Assembly: GCF_030122845.1 (NCBI RefSeq)
Contig: NZ_CP126084.1
Coordinates: 2,046,001-2,110,000, forward strand
Direction of reading: 5' to 3'
DNA length: 64,000 nucleotides
Origin: Paenibacillus woosongensis
GTDB lineage: Bacteria > Bacillota > Bacilli > Paenibacillales > Paenibacillaceae
The stretch's first letter is position 1; every line of letters starts with the position of its first letter. Below the pieces are notes generated by a model. That model saw only the letters and a list, made by a program, of their open reading frames with translations. It made no database searches and had not been told where the DNA came from. Positions 33,851 to 42,397 of the stretch are shown in pieces. The position numbers were made by a program, and so were the translations under genes.

Positions 33851-34939
33851 ATGAAGCCAGTAAAATTCAGCATTATCGGCGGGGCAGGCTTTCGGGCCCA
33901 ATATTTTTTGCGTATTGCGGAGGCTCTGCCGGAGATTTTCCAGGTCAGTGGTATAGTCGTCAGGAACGAGTCCAAAGCAAGAGCAATGGAGGAGCGGTGG
34001 GGTGTGACGACTTATCGTTCGCTTGAACAGCTTCTGAAGAGCGAAAGTCCCGATTTTATCGTCGTGTCGGTCAACGGAGCAGCAGGGACAGAATATTTGT
34101 TCCAGCTGGCTGAGGCGGGCATACCGGCACTGATGGAGACGCCGCCGGCACCGGATCTGGAGGGCCTGGAGCTGATGCATGATCGGCTAACGGCAATAGG
34201 CGCTCGCGTTCAAGTCGCGGAGCAATATCATTTTCACCCTATCCAAGAAGCGCGTCTCGCTCTTATTCGCTCGGGAAGACTGGGAAGAATTACGGAAACG
34301 ACCGTTTCTATCTCCCATCTTTATCATGGCGTCAGCTTGATCCGTAAAATGCTGGGCATCACGTTCGAAGAAGTTAAAATCAGAGGTATGCGTTTCCAGT
34401 CCGAATGGGTGCAAGGCCCGACGCGCCAAGGCCCGCCGGCCGAAGATGCGATGATTCCTTTGCAGCGGGATTTAGCTTGGCTTGATTTCGGCGACCGGCT
34501 CGGCATTTATGATTTTACGAAGGATCAGCATCGTTCCTGGGTGCGTTCGAACCATCTTTCGGTTCGCGGGGAACGCGGAGAAATATTCGACAACCGCATC
34601 TTAATCCAGCAGGAATCGACGGTACCGCTGCAAATGGAGCTAAAACGGATAAACAAAGGGGAGCTCGAAAATCAGGAGGGTTACTTCCTGCAGGGCATTT
34701 TGTGCGGCGACCAATGGCTCTATGACAATCCGTTTGCTCCGGCAAGGTTGTACGATGATGAAATCGCCATCGCCCGCTGTTTGCAGCGCATGGCTGAGTA
34801 TGTCCAAGGCGGACCCGAGTTCTATAGTCTTGCGGAAGCGTCACAGGATCATTATTTGGGGATGCTGATCGAGAAGGCGATCCTAACCGGGGAGACGGTT
34901 ACATCAACGAGACAGCGCTGGGCGCTGGATCGGCCATAA
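33851..34939 (+). CDS. Second Gfo/Idh/MocA-family oxidoreductase, lacking the EKP lysine
   Basis: 362 residues from ATG 33851 with GGGAGG before it, 17 bp after the first oxidoreductase stop. Cofactor strand: KFSIIGGAGFRAQYFLRIA. The usual EKP motif, whose Lys helps catalysis in this family, reads LMETPPAPDLEG here, so Lys is missing. The substrate half has HYHFHPIQEARLAL-like features (EQYHFHPIQEA). It may be a divergent dehydrogenase or a non-dehydrogenase partner. The pair forms one operon ended by a strong terminator. Confidence 0.8.
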   Translation: MKPVKFSIIGGAGFRAQYFLRIAEALPEIFQVSGIVVRNESKARAMEERWGVTTYRSLEQLLKSESPDFIVVSVNGAAGTEYLFQLAEAGIPALMETPPAPDLEGLELMHDRLTAIGARVQVAEQYHFHPIQEARLALIRSGRLGRITETTVSISHLYHGVSLIRKMLGITFEEVKIRGMRFQSEWVQGPTRQGPPAEDAMIPLQRDLAWLDFGDRLGIYDFTKDQHRSWVRSNHLSVRGERGEIFDNRILIQQESTVPLQMELKRINKGELENQEGYFLQGILCGDQWLYDNPFAPARLYDDEIAIARCLQRMAEYVQGGPEFYSLAEASQDHYLGMLIEKAILTGETVTSTRQRWALDRP

Positions 34940-34944
34940 CAAGA

Positions 34945-34987
34945 TACAGCCCGACGCCATGGATTGAAGGCGTTTGGGCTGTTTTTT
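34945..34987 (+). terminator. Terminator of the oxidoreductase pair
   Basis: ACAGCCCGACGCC at 34946-34958 pairs with GGCGTTTGGGCTGT at 34969-34982 (one bulge), followed by T6. Confidence 0.85.
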
Positions 34988-34989
34988 AG

Positions 34990-35330
34990 AACTCGAGCCT
35001 CCTGAACTCCCTGCCCACTGGCCGTAGAAATTAAAGCTTTCAAGCCGTCTTCCTGTTCTGTTAGAGCGGTATCGCTTACGCCTTTGCTTTGCAGGTAGCG
35101 ATGATCCTCCGTCGCGTTGCTTGTGCGAAATTCGCATACTCTGTGCTGAATGACGCTGACAGGGGACTCCACCACATTTACCGGGATTTCCTTGAAGCAG
35201 CGGAAGCGGGCGTTCTCCAGCGAGTCGGTGGGGTGATAAAACGAATATTCGATTTCTGCGTCAAATATGTCCTTATACCACTCGTAGGAGCGGTCAAAAG
35301 CGGTCAGACTGATATATCGAGCCTGGCAGG
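34990..35330 (-). pseudogene. VOC-family protein remnant
   Basis: Minus-strand reading gives a coherent VOC-like start, LTAFDRSYEWYKDIF, then ENARFRCFKEIPVNVVESP and HRVCEFRTSNATEDHRYLQS, then EQEDGLK. After that the frame is lost: the expected C-terminal FNFY(DPDG)N-like element appears in the next frame as FNFYGQWAGSS near 35015-35035. No start codon with a ribosome-binding site is seen. It looks like a frameshifted, inactive gene. Confidence 0.6.
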
Positions 35331-35336
35331 GTATTG

Positions 35337-35683
35337 ATGGCGCTTGGGGACCGCCATATCCGGATCAGGAAATTTGGCAGCGGTTATAAAGTCGTTTGTT
35401 CCCAAGGGGAAAAGGTAAGCGGGCATTGTCCCGCAGTTGACGTATTGTTCGAATCCGTCGCCAAGGAAGCCGGCAAAGAGGCGCTAGGTGTAATTCTGAC
35501 CGGCATGGGTTATGACGGAGCGAGAGGCATGCTCGCCATGCACAGAAAAGGAGCAAGGAGATCGGGCAGAACGAGGAATCGTCAGTTGTTTATGGAATGC
35601 CCAGGGCTGCCTATGAACTGGGCGCCGTGGAGAAGCAGGCTGCGCTACAGAACATTCCCAGCCTGATCAACGCCATGCTATAA
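35337..35683 (+). pseudogene. CheB methylesterase C-terminal remnant
   Basis: The frame from 35337 reads ALGDRHIRIRKFGSGYKVVC, GHCPAVDVLFESVAKEAG and [23 protein letters not shown], the C-terminal half of CheB-type methylesterases including the catalytic Asp region. At about 35554-35557 one A seems lost (GCAAGGAG for GCAAAGGAG). The expected continuation [20 protein letters not shown] runs on in the next frame to TAA at 35681-35683. The receiver domain and N-terminal catalytic half are absent and no chemotaxis genes are nearby. Confidence 0.75.
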
Positions 35684-35729
35684 TCGGTTAGAATGAAGGA
35701 TCGAGCAATGTAATGAAGGAGGACTCCAT

Positions 35730-36524
35730 TTGGCGATTACGATACAGCAGGTTTTGGATCAATTGATGGCGCCAGCGCCCGCTCTGGAGAATACGGTGGA
35801 CAGGCTGCTAACGGGAGATCCGGGCACCTCCGTAACTGGAATTGGCATTACATTTATGCCGACGCAGCAGGTGATTCAGCAAGCCGCCGATTTGGGCGTC
35901 AATTTGTTGATTACTCATGAAGGCCCTTATTACAGCCATCATAGCCAGACGGATTGGCTGCAGGGGGATTCGGTCTATGCACAGAAGCAGGGATTGATCG
36001 AAGCATCAGGGCTGGCGATGTTCAGGCTCCATGACTACATTCACAAGTACGAGCCGGACGGAATTACGGCTGGCTTAGTGCAGGCATTGGACTGGGAGGA
36101 TTGTATTGATCGCATTCACCCGGCCTCAACGATCCTTGATTTACCGGATATGACTGTAGCCGAGATTGCGGATCATTTGAAGCTGAAGCTGAATGTCCCA
36201 TATATCCGTGTTGCCGGGGATATGACGATGCGCTGCAGACGGACAGGGTTGCTGGTCGGGTATCGCGGCGGTGGCGCCAATGCGATTCCTTTATTTGCCC
36301 AAGAGAATCTGGATTTGATTATTGCCGGGGAGGGGCCGGAGTGGGAGACCCCCGAATACGTGCGAGACAGCTGGCAGCAGGGACGGTCTCGTGCCTTAAT
36401 CATGCTCGGGCATGCCGAGAGCGAGGCGCCTGGCATGAAAGCTTTAGCGAAGCGGCTGGAAACGTGGTTTCCAGCAGTTCCGGTTCATTTCCTGGCGGAA
36501 CAGCCGCTATATCAAATTGTGTGA
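35730..36524 (+). CDS. Nif3-like dinuclear metal-centre protein
   Basis: 264 residues from TTG 35730, fixed by GAAGGAGGA seven bases upstream. Nif3/YqfO-type features: VTGIGITFMPTQQVIQQA, NLLITHEGPYYSHH (metal-binding His) and GEGPEWETPEYV plus MLGHAESEAPGM near the C-terminus, where further metal ligands are expected. The fold binds two metals, but the physiological reaction is not known. It is shorter than the 370-residue Bacillus YqfO because the middle domain is absent. It is followed by a terminator. Confidence 0.8.
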   Translation: MAITIQQVLDQLMAPAPALENTVDRLLTGDPGTSVTGIGITFMPTQQVIQQAADLGVNLLITHEGPYYSHHSQTDWLQGDSVYAQKQGLIEASGLAMFRLHDYIHKYEPDGITAGLVQALDWEDCIDRIHPASTILDLPDMTVAEIADHLKLKLNVPYIRVAGDMTMRCRRTGLLVGYRGGGANAIPLFAQENLDLIIAGEGPEWETPEYVRDSWQQGRSRALIMLGHAESEAPGMKALAKRLETWFPAVPVHFLAEQPLYQIV

Positions 36525-36543
36525 TCATCCATACGCCTGAATA

Positions 36544-36590
36544 GCAAAGACGGCGCCCGAGGTTTCCTCGCGGCAGCCGTCTTTGTTTTT
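36544..36590 (+). terminator. Terminator of the Nif3-like gene
   Basis: GCAAAGACGGC at 36544-36554 pairs with GCCGTCTTTG at 36576-36585 with inner CGAGG/CCTCG pairing; T5 follows. Confidence 0.8.
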
Positions 36591-36623
36591 GATTGCTGCA
36601 AAAATAAATCCGCATGAGTTAAC

Positions 36624-37541
36624 TTATTTGGATTCTACGTAAGTTTCTCCGACGATTTGCGAAAGTGAATACTTGTCCGCAGGGAGGGACTTTTCTAGAA
36701 ACGTTGCCACTTCATGCTGCTCAAGATCGTACATGATTTCAATTTCTTTGGAGAATAAACGCTGCTCTCTCATCAGTAGGGCTGCTACTTCCGGAACGGC
36801 GCGTACTTGCAGGGATTCTGCTTCCAGTACTTGGGACAGGGTCTTCACATAGTCTGCTAATGATCTGGCCCCGACGATTTTCACGCCCTTATTGTCACTA
36901 TTGACCATAATGATCGTCGGGAAGCCACGTACTCCAAGCGACCGGGACAGCTCGAAATCCTCCTCCAGCAAACTCTGTGCAGCCGGCATGGCGGCTTGGT
37001 CTACAATATCGGCTCCATCCAGGCCCATTTGGCTGACGATATCGGCGAGCACTTCGTCGGTACCGATATTTCGATTGAAGGCAAATACCGCTTCTCTTGC
37101 CCGCCGCAAAAACGTATCCGCCAGCTGCACATTCTGCTGCTGAATGATTTTATATACGCGAGAGGGAATGTAAGAGGATTGCACAGGATTGTCCAGCCAC
37201 AGCGAGCCGTCGATCGGCATGCGGGAATGCTCGCCCACTTCGCGCCAGTGGCCGGCTACATCCGCCGGACTTTGAATGCCGTTGCTGACATCGGCAAAGC
37301 CGTTCCAGCTCTCCAGCAATCCGCCCATTACCGTGTGGAACTGGAAATAATGTCCGTATTGCTCCTGAAAGCGTCTTAGTACGGGCTCAAGCGCCCAGCA
37401 GTGGGAGCAGATGGGATCGGTGACATAGTACAGCTTCACTTTCTTCTCAGGCTCATTCAGATCGATAAGCTCCACCGTATCGTCGCCGGCTTCACCGCAT
37501 ACTCCTGTCTGTAAATCACACATCATATTCTGGTTTGTCAT
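36624..37541 (-). CDS. DsbA-family thioredoxin-fold protein (SpxH/YjbH- or FrnE-like)
   Basis: 305 residues from ATG 37541, overlapping the HxlR stop (ATGA). Thioredoxin-like start: VKLYYVTDPICSHCWALEPV, with a CSHC active site; a conserved cis-Pro loop is GVRGFPTIIMV. The helical insertion and the C-terminal FSKEIEIMYDLEQHEVATFL resemble SpxH/YjbH, the ClpXP adaptor for Spx in B. subtilis; FrnE-type isomerases are also possible. No signal peptide, so cytosolic. Coupled to an HxlR regulator, which suggests a redox- or electrophile-responsive pair. Confidence 0.75.
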   Translation of the reverse strand: MTNQNMMCDLQTGVCGEAGDDTVELIDLNEPEKKVKLYYVTDPICSHCWALEPVLRRFQEQYGHYFQFHTVMGGLLESWNGFADVSNGIQSPADVAGHWREVGEHSRMPIDGSLWLDNPVQSSYIPSRVYKIIQQQNVQLADTFLRRAREAVFAFNRNIGTDEVLADIVSQMGLDGADIVDQAAMPAAQSLLEEDFELSRSLGVRGFPTIIMVNSDNKGVKIVGARSLADYVKTLSQVLEAESLQVRAVPEVAALLMREQRLFSKEIEIMYDLEQHEVATFLEKSLPADKYSLSQIVGETYVESK

Positions 37542-37876
37542 TTGTCTTCTTCCTCTTTTCCATGTAGATTCTCATATTGCTGCGCCCATTTCTGGATAGG
37601 CGTTAACGCTGCCGTTAAAGACCGGCCCTTCTCCGTCAATTCGTATGAAATGGTAACCGCGGGGTTTGCCGTAATCTTCTTCTCGATTAAACCGTATTCG
37701 ATCAGCTCGGCCAGCTTCAAGGACAAGGCCCTTGACGTGATGTCCGCTAGATCCCGCTTGATATCCGAGAAATGAGCGGAACCATTTGCGCATAGGGACA
37801 GATAATGAAGGATCAATCCATTCCACTTCTTCCCAAGGATGCGGAAGGAATACTCTAGGTACGGGCAAACTTGAAT
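37538..37876 (-). CDS. HxlR-family regulator, apparent ATT start
   Basis: About 112 residues if started at ATT 37876. The first standard start (TTG 37816) would cut off CPYLEYSFRILGKKWNG, the universal HxlR N-terminus with its redox-relevant Cys. The frame is open upstream to a TAA and contains no ATG, GTG or TTG; AGGGAGG at 37885-37891 fits ATT 37876 (8-bp gap) or ATT 37879. The winged helix is HFSDIKRDLADITSRALSLKLAELIEYGLI, with wing TISYELTEKGRSL. HxlR/YodB-type proteins respond to oxidants or electrophiles and commonly control adjacent reductase-like genes, here the DsbA-like protein. Confidence 0.75.
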   Translation of the reverse strand: MQVCPYLEYSFRILGKKWNGLILHYLSLCANGSAHFSDIKRDLADITSRALSLKLAELIEYGLIEKKITANPAVTISYELTEKGRSLTAALTPIQKWAQQYENLHGKEEEDK

Positions 37877-37910
37877 AATTATCGCCTCCCTATGTGATAT
37901 GAGGTATATT

Positions 37911-37940
37911 AATTATATCTAGTGTAAAAAATAAAGCAAG
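37911..37940 (-). promoter_or_regulatory. Promoter of the HxlR-DsbA operon
   Basis: Minus strand TTGCTT, 16-bp spacer, TATAAT, about 35 bp before the proposed start. Alternating TA-rich palindromic sequence around it may hold the HxlR operator. Confidence 0.5.
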
Positions 37941-38036
37941 TATAAAAAATATACATAAAATTTATGCAGAATTGTGCTCGCTCCGATAAAATAAGGGGGG
38001 ATGTCCGAAAAATTTACATTTTCTCAGGAGAGCGTT

Positions 38037-39929
38037 ATGACGGGATTTTTTATGACGATTTGGCAGCAGCTTGGCATTGAGCCTACAAATGATATCAAGG
38101 AAATTAAGCGGGCATATGCCAAGCAGCTTCAGATTTATCATCCAGAGGAAGACGCCGAGGGGTATCAGGCGCTCCGTGAGGCATATGACCGGGCAATAAA
38201 GCTAGTTAATCAGCGGATGGATCGTTCAGATGATCACATCCCTGTTCAAACCATAGAGCGAGACGAGCCAGAAGGCCAAGAAGATCAAGAAGAACAGGAA
38301 GGCGATGAGAACGCGGCCGTTTTCATTTCTAGGCTCTCGCGTGATGCTGGGGTTGTTTTTTCGGAACCGGAGCTTTATGAACTTGGGGATTCCTCTGGAA
38401 GTGTCGATGAGTTCATAGCGCAAGCAATCGCCATATATGACCATTTTCCAACCCGGATTTCAAGAGACGCATGGATTGAGCTGCTCAATTCCAAGATAGC
38501 TTGGGACATCTTTAGTAAAGATGAAATTAACAGGCGAATGTTCGAGGTACTAAAAAGCCGCCGCTATTTGCCTCAAGAAGTATGGCAGCTGCTGGAGGGA
38601 TTCTTTGGATGGAGACACGAGTTTACGGCACATTGGAAAGATCAAGAATACGCTGGAGCCGATCCCTTCCTGGAGTACTATGACAAGCAGTTGGCCGAAC
38701 CTGGGCTAAGTTATGAGTTTTTGTTAGGTGCGGGCGATATCGACTATGACCGATTTTTAAGCTGCCGGTATAAGGGCTTTCAAGCACTATTCGTCAATGA
38801 TTTGAAGGAAGCAGGGAGATTTCTTGAAGAAGCCTACGGTCTCTTTGCCGATGATCCCGATCTGCTCCGTCTGCTGGGCGAATATTATTTGCGAAAGGGG
38901 AACGAGGAACAAGCGCTGCAGGCTTATGGGAGGCAGATCAGAGTCGTGCCGGATGAGATGGAGGGCTACCTTGCTCGGGCTCGCATCCTCTTCCGGCAAG
39001 GACAGTATGCCCAAGCTGTAGAGGACTATCAATGGGTGCTGTCTCGTGTACCGCACCTGATGGAAGCCAAGCTGTCGCTGGGCCATTGCTGGCTGAAGCT
39101 AGGCCAGGAAGACAGGGCCAGAACATATTATCTGGAGGTGGCAGAGCAGGCAGATCCCGCTTCTCTGGAGGCGGTACAGGCGCTGCAAGGATTGGCTCAT
39201 GCTCACCCTGAACATGTTAGAAGGCTGTACAATGAACGGAAAGCAGCCCGACGGCAGAAGTTCAAACTGAAATTTTCCTGGCTGCAGATCTGTGTGTTTG
39301 TATTGACGCTGCTCAGCTTAGGCTGGTATGTGCATTCTCTGATGATGGAGACAAACATCAAGAAGACCGCTTCGGTTACAAGCCTTGATCAACTGGAGAA
39401 TGCCCCAAAAAACAGCCATGTGGCCATAACTCTTACGGACGTATTGGACGTTGGTTTAGGCCTGTATGAACTGCAAATGGGCGAAATGAAGGGAACTACA
39501 ATGATTCAGGGGAGATCCGCATCTGAGAAGAATTTGCAGTATTACGGCTTTGCCAAGCGCTATATTTACATTGGAAGCTTTGAAGGGCAGCACGTCGTAT
39601 TTCTATCGGAAAAATGGCTTGGGGACAGCGCATCGCTGCTGATGCGCCCCGTGACCATCACCGGGTATGCCCGTATGCTGGAGTCCACGGATGTTGAGTC
39701 TGCGGTCTCTTTTTCACTTCGTGGTCTGCCCGCCGGAACCGAGAAGCCGTTAAAGCTTTATCCGAAATATATCGAAGAAGGTCCGCAGCTTCAGAACAAG
39801 TCCATGGTCGGCCGGGGCAATTCGATGGCTTTTTATTTATTCCTTTGTTTTGTAACCTGGGGTCTTCGTTTGCATATGAAGAAGAAAAAAGCATCGAAAG
39901 CTGCTTATTCGGAAAGGACAAGCCTATGA
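38037..39929 (+). CDS. J-domain/TPR membrane protein (DnaJ-like with HPE instead of HPD)
   Basis: 630 residues from ATG 38037, chosen for its CAGGAG site; ATG 38001 is also in frame but has the G run directly next to it. The N-terminal J-domain reads WQQLGIEPTNDIKEIKRAYAK, then YHPEEDAEGYQALREAYDRA; the HPD motif is HPE, as in some DjlB/C-like proteins. A charged Gln/Glu-rich linker follows, then TPR-like repeats (about 250-400), a transmembrane helix (about 418-440; LQICVFVLTLLSLGWYVHSL), an outside or luminal beta-rich domain and a second C-terminal helix (SMAFYLFLCFVTWGLRL). Coupled by ATGA overlap to the DUF1266 gene. The partner Hsp70 and the role are unknown. Confidence 0.8.
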   Translation: MTGFFMTIWQQLGIEPTNDIKEIKRAYAKQLQIYHPEEDAEGYQALREAYDRAIKLVNQRMDRSDDHIPVQTIERDEPEGQEDQEEQEGDENAAVFISRLSRDAGVVFSEPELYELGDSSGSVDEFIAQAIAIYDHFPTRISRDAWIELLNSKIAWDIFSKDEINRRMFEVLKSRRYLPQEVWQLLEGFFGWRHEFTAHWKDQEYAGADPFLEYYDKQLAEPGLSYEFLLGAGDIDYDRFLSCRYKGFQALFVNDLKEAGRFLEEAYGLFADDPDLLRLLGEYYLRKGNEEQALQAYGRQIRVVPDEMEGYLARARILFRQGQYAQAVEDYQWVLSRVPHLMEAKLSLGHCWLKLGQEDRARTYYLEVAEQADPASLEAVQALQGLAHAHPEHVRRLYNERKAARRQKFKLKFSWLQICVFVLTLLSLGWYVHSLMMETNIKKTASVTSLDQLENAPKNSHVAITLTDVLDVGLGLYELQMGEMKGTTMIQGRSASEKNLQYYGFAKRYIYIGSFEGQHVVFLSEKWLGDSASLLMRPVTITGYARMLESTDVESAVSFSLRGLPAGTEKPLKLYPKYIEEGPQLQNKSMVGRGNSMAFYLFLCFVTWGLRLHMKKKKASKAAYSERTSL

Positions 39930-40576
39930 TTAGAGCATTGAGAAGTCGGATTTTTTATTGTGCGATGACTGAAGCACTGTTTTTGAATGACCCGCTGAAC
40001 GATCGCAGCGTCGGGGGGCTGAATCGGCTCAGCGTGCTGTCCAGCCAATTGCTCGACAATTGGATGTATCATCACTATGGAATAAAGAGTTCAATAACTT
40101 GCGATAGAAAACTGAAATGGCTGCTGTACGAGGGATACAGATCAGAGTTCAAGCAGTTGAGGGATAGTCTGGCTGCCCTGCCAATGACGGAGCGCGACCT
40201 GTACATTGCCAGTCTTCCAGACTCCGATGAGCGGAAGAGCAAATTGAGGCGGGTTAACCAGCTCATGCCTTATTTGATCCGGCCGGGGATTGCGGCTTAT
40301 GATTATGCGTTATATCTGGCCGTTGCTCAATCCGGCGTCAGATTGGGTTATTTGGCTTTCAATGAAGCGCGGATCTTTTCCCGAGAAATTGCCAAGCTGG
40401 CTCAGAGCCAGTATGAGAGCTGGGACGAATATCATCTGGCCTGCATCGCCGGTATGCATTATCTTAGCGGCAACGATAAACCTCAAAAAGAGGATTACAT
40501 CACGTATATGCACGCGCGAATGCTGTCCCGAAGGCTCAGTCCCAGCAAGCGGATCAGTTGGCGAGCCAAATTGTAG
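39926..40576 (+). CDS. DUF1266-containing protein
   Basis: 216 residues from ATG 39926, overlapping the J-domain gene stop. The C-terminal half (PGIAAYDYALYLAVAQSGVRLGYL, WDEYHLACIAGMHY) is the DUF1266 helical core: a Trp-Asp segment with a conserved basic/aromatic pattern. There is no signal peptide or membrane helix. The function is unknown. Coupling to a J-domain/TPR membrane protein suggests the two work together. Confidence 0.75.
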   Translation: MIRALRSRIFYCAMTEALFLNDPLNDRSVGGLNRLSVLSSQLLDNWMYHHYGIKSSITCDRKLKWLLYEGYRSEFKQLRDSLAALPMTERDLYIASLPDSDERKSKLRRVNQLMPYLIRPGIAAYDYALYLAVAQSGVRLGYLAFNEARIFSREIAKLAQSQYESWDEYHLACIAGMHYLSGNDKPQKEDYITYMHARMLSRRLSPSKRISWRAKL

Positions 40577-40604
40577 GGCTCAGCATGAACAAAAGGCCAT
40601 TAGA

Positions 40605-40632
40605 GAAGGCTTGATCACTGGATCAAGCCTTC
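40605..40632. terminator. Bidirectional terminator between the convergent DUF1266 and patatin genes
   Basis: GAAGGCTTGATC at 40605-40616 pairs perfectly with GATCAAGCCTTC at 40621-40632; loop ACTG. The T tail is short on both sides. Confidence 0.65.
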
Positions 40633-40667
40633 TTCCAAATTATGCTTCGAACCCTATTCCCGCTTGC

Positions 40668-41504
40668 TTAATGGAACAGCTTGCGGATGTCTTTCATATG
40701 CTCCATCGCCAGGTCATAGCCATGCTGGCATGTATCGCGCAGCTTGCCGACGTTCTTCTCGAAGCTGTCCAGCGGCACCTTCGGACGGATGATGACCGCT
40801 TGGCCCTCTTGCTCCAATCGCTCGCAATAGGCGACAGTCTCATTATAACGTTCATGCCTCGTCAGCAATATTTCCTCCAGCAGCGGGTATTTTCGTCTTA
40901 ATAATCTGGCTACCGCTGCATTTTGCTTGCTGAATGTTTTTACGTACCCCTTCGGCTGGGTCAAAATGATTAAATGCTTCTCATTGCCGTCCTCGACGGC
41001 CTTGCGGATCGGAATCGGGTCGGTTAACCCGCCGTCATAGTATTTGGCGCCGTCCATTTCGATTGCCGGAAAAAACATGGGGATGGCACAGGTAGCCCTG
41101 AGCATGGTCATTGCTTCGTCAATTTGCAGACCGTCCATATATTCCGGCCGGCCGGTCAACGCGTTGGTAACGCCGACAAGCAGCTTGCCCTCATAGCTGT
41201 TGAACGTTTCCATATCGAAAGGGATCAGCTGGCCTGGAATTTCGCCAAAGATGAAGTCCAGCCCGAACAGGCTGCGATGACGCAGAAAATTCCGGTATCC
41301 AATGTAGCGGGGATCGTTGCGGTACTGCTCCACGATTTCCAGGTTCCTTCGTTTCTGCTTGGATATATAGGAAAATCCATTGCTGATTCCGGCGGATACT
41401 CCAATGCAATAAGGGAACATAATTTCCTCGTCCAGCAGCGCATCCATGACGCCCGCGCTGAAAATCGGGCGCAGGGTTCCCCCTTCCAATATTAAGCTTG
41501 GCAC
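40668..41504 (-). CDS. Patatin-like phospholipase
   Basis: 278 residues from GTG 41504 with GAGGTGA before it. Patatin motifs: oxyanion Gly-rich loop GGTLRPIFSAGVMDAL, nucleophile Ser37 in GVSAG, and catalytic Asp157 in YDGGLTDPIPI. This is the YjjU-like bacterial group of about 280-310 residues. No signal peptide, so it probably acts on membrane lipids from the cytosolic side. Single gene between terminator-flanked neighbours. Confidence 0.9.
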   Translation of the reverse strand: MPSLILEGGTLRPIFSAGVMDALLDEEIMFPYCIGVSAGISNGFSYISKQKRRNLEIVEQYRNDPRYIGYRNFLRHRSLFGLDFIFGEIPGQLIPFDMETFNSYEGKLLVGVTNALTGRPEYMDGLQIDEAMTMLRATCAIPMFFPAIEMDGAKYYDGGLTDPIPIRKAVEDGNEKHLIILTQPKGYVKTFSKQNAAVARLLRRKYPLLEEILLTRHERYNETVAYCERLEQEGQAVIIRPKVPLDSFEKNVGKLRDTCQHGYDLAMEHMKDIRKLFH

Positions 41505-41587
41505 TTCAGCTCACCTCATTAGGTACATATAGGATGAAATAACAGGAATAGACACTAAACACTTCTATTTATAGTTTAATGTCGGAG

Positions 41588-41902
41588 CTATTTATTATCA
41601 AACGTAACGGATATGATTTTTGCGGCGGGAATGAAGACAAGCCTTCTGTTTGTATCGCGAATTTCAAAATTGTCGCTATGAACAGCAACCAGTGTTCCAG
41701 GAATGGTTAAGCTCATTGTCTGAATGGCAAGAGACTCACCGGCGAATTTGCTGAGCCGTTCCACCGTCTCGGAATCGGGGAATGTAGCTGCGGCGAGCAG
41801 GCTTTCCAAATGCTCAACCCGCTGCTTCAGCAGCTCTAGCCCAGCATGCAGCAGGCGGAGCTCCAGCTTGCGCCGTTTGAACAATCGGCTGAAGATGCCC
41901 AT
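41588..41902 (-). CDS. Small protein with coiled coil and Sm-like barrel
   Basis: 104 residues from ATG 41902, set by AAGGAGG; the open frame goes 21 codons further. The N-terminus is basic (MGIFSRLFKRRKLELRLL), followed by a coiled coil (residues about 15-45), then a beta-rich end (GTLVAVHSDNFEIRD ... RRLVFIPAAKIISVTF) that looks like the Sm/DUF2642-type barrel of small Bacillus proteins. Not recognised as a named gene. Function unknown. Confidence 0.6.
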   Translation of the reverse strand: MGIFSRLFKRRKLELRLLHAGLELLKQRVEHLESLLAAATFPDSETVERLSKFAGESLAIQTMSLTIPGTLVAVHSDNFEIRDTNRRLVFIPAAKIISVTFDNK

Positions 41903-42082
41903 CACGGATTCCTCCTTGCTGAATATGATGTGAATCGCAATATATCGTATGCTCGATAGATTCATAGAGTTTGGACAAGTGTGCTGCCAGCAGGGTAAAG
42001 TTATTTTAAGATATTAGTACGTGTAAAAATGCGGTATGATAGATGTACTGATAGTTATTAATTTTTAAGGAGTGAGCAGGCT

Positions 42083-42370
42083 ATGATTAAACATATTGTA
42101 TTGTTCAAGCTAAAGGATTCTTCGCCGGAGAGCATTGAGAGAACGGCTGGCGTTCTTCGCGATATGGAAGGAAAGATCGAGCAGCTTCGCAGCATCGAGG
42201 TAGGGATCGACGTCGTCAAGTCTCCGCGTTCTTATGATATAGCGCTGGTTACCACATTTGATTCCCTTGAGGATCTGCAGGGCTATCAGGTACACCCTGT
42301 GCATAAGAAAGTGATCGAGCATATGGCGGAAGCCAGAGAGAGCCAGGTTGCTGTTGATTTTGAATTCTAG
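42083..42370 (+). CDS. Dabb-domain stress-responsive protein
   Basis: 95 residues from ATG 42083 with AAGGAG before it. The start MIKHIVLFKLKDSSPE and the end HPVHKKVIEHMAEARE...VDFEF are diagnostic for Dabb (dimeric alpha-beta barrel) proteins of about 97 residues. Bacterial roles are mostly unknown. It is 27 bp before the DUF86 gene and shares its direction. Confidence 0.9.
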   Translation: MIKHIVLFKLKDSSPESIERTAGVLRDMEGKIEQLRSIEVGIDVVKSPRSYDIALVTTFDSLEDLQGYQVHPVHKKVIEHMAEARESQVAVDFEF

Positions 42371-42397
42371 AACGGCACGTGGAAGGAGGAGACTTTC

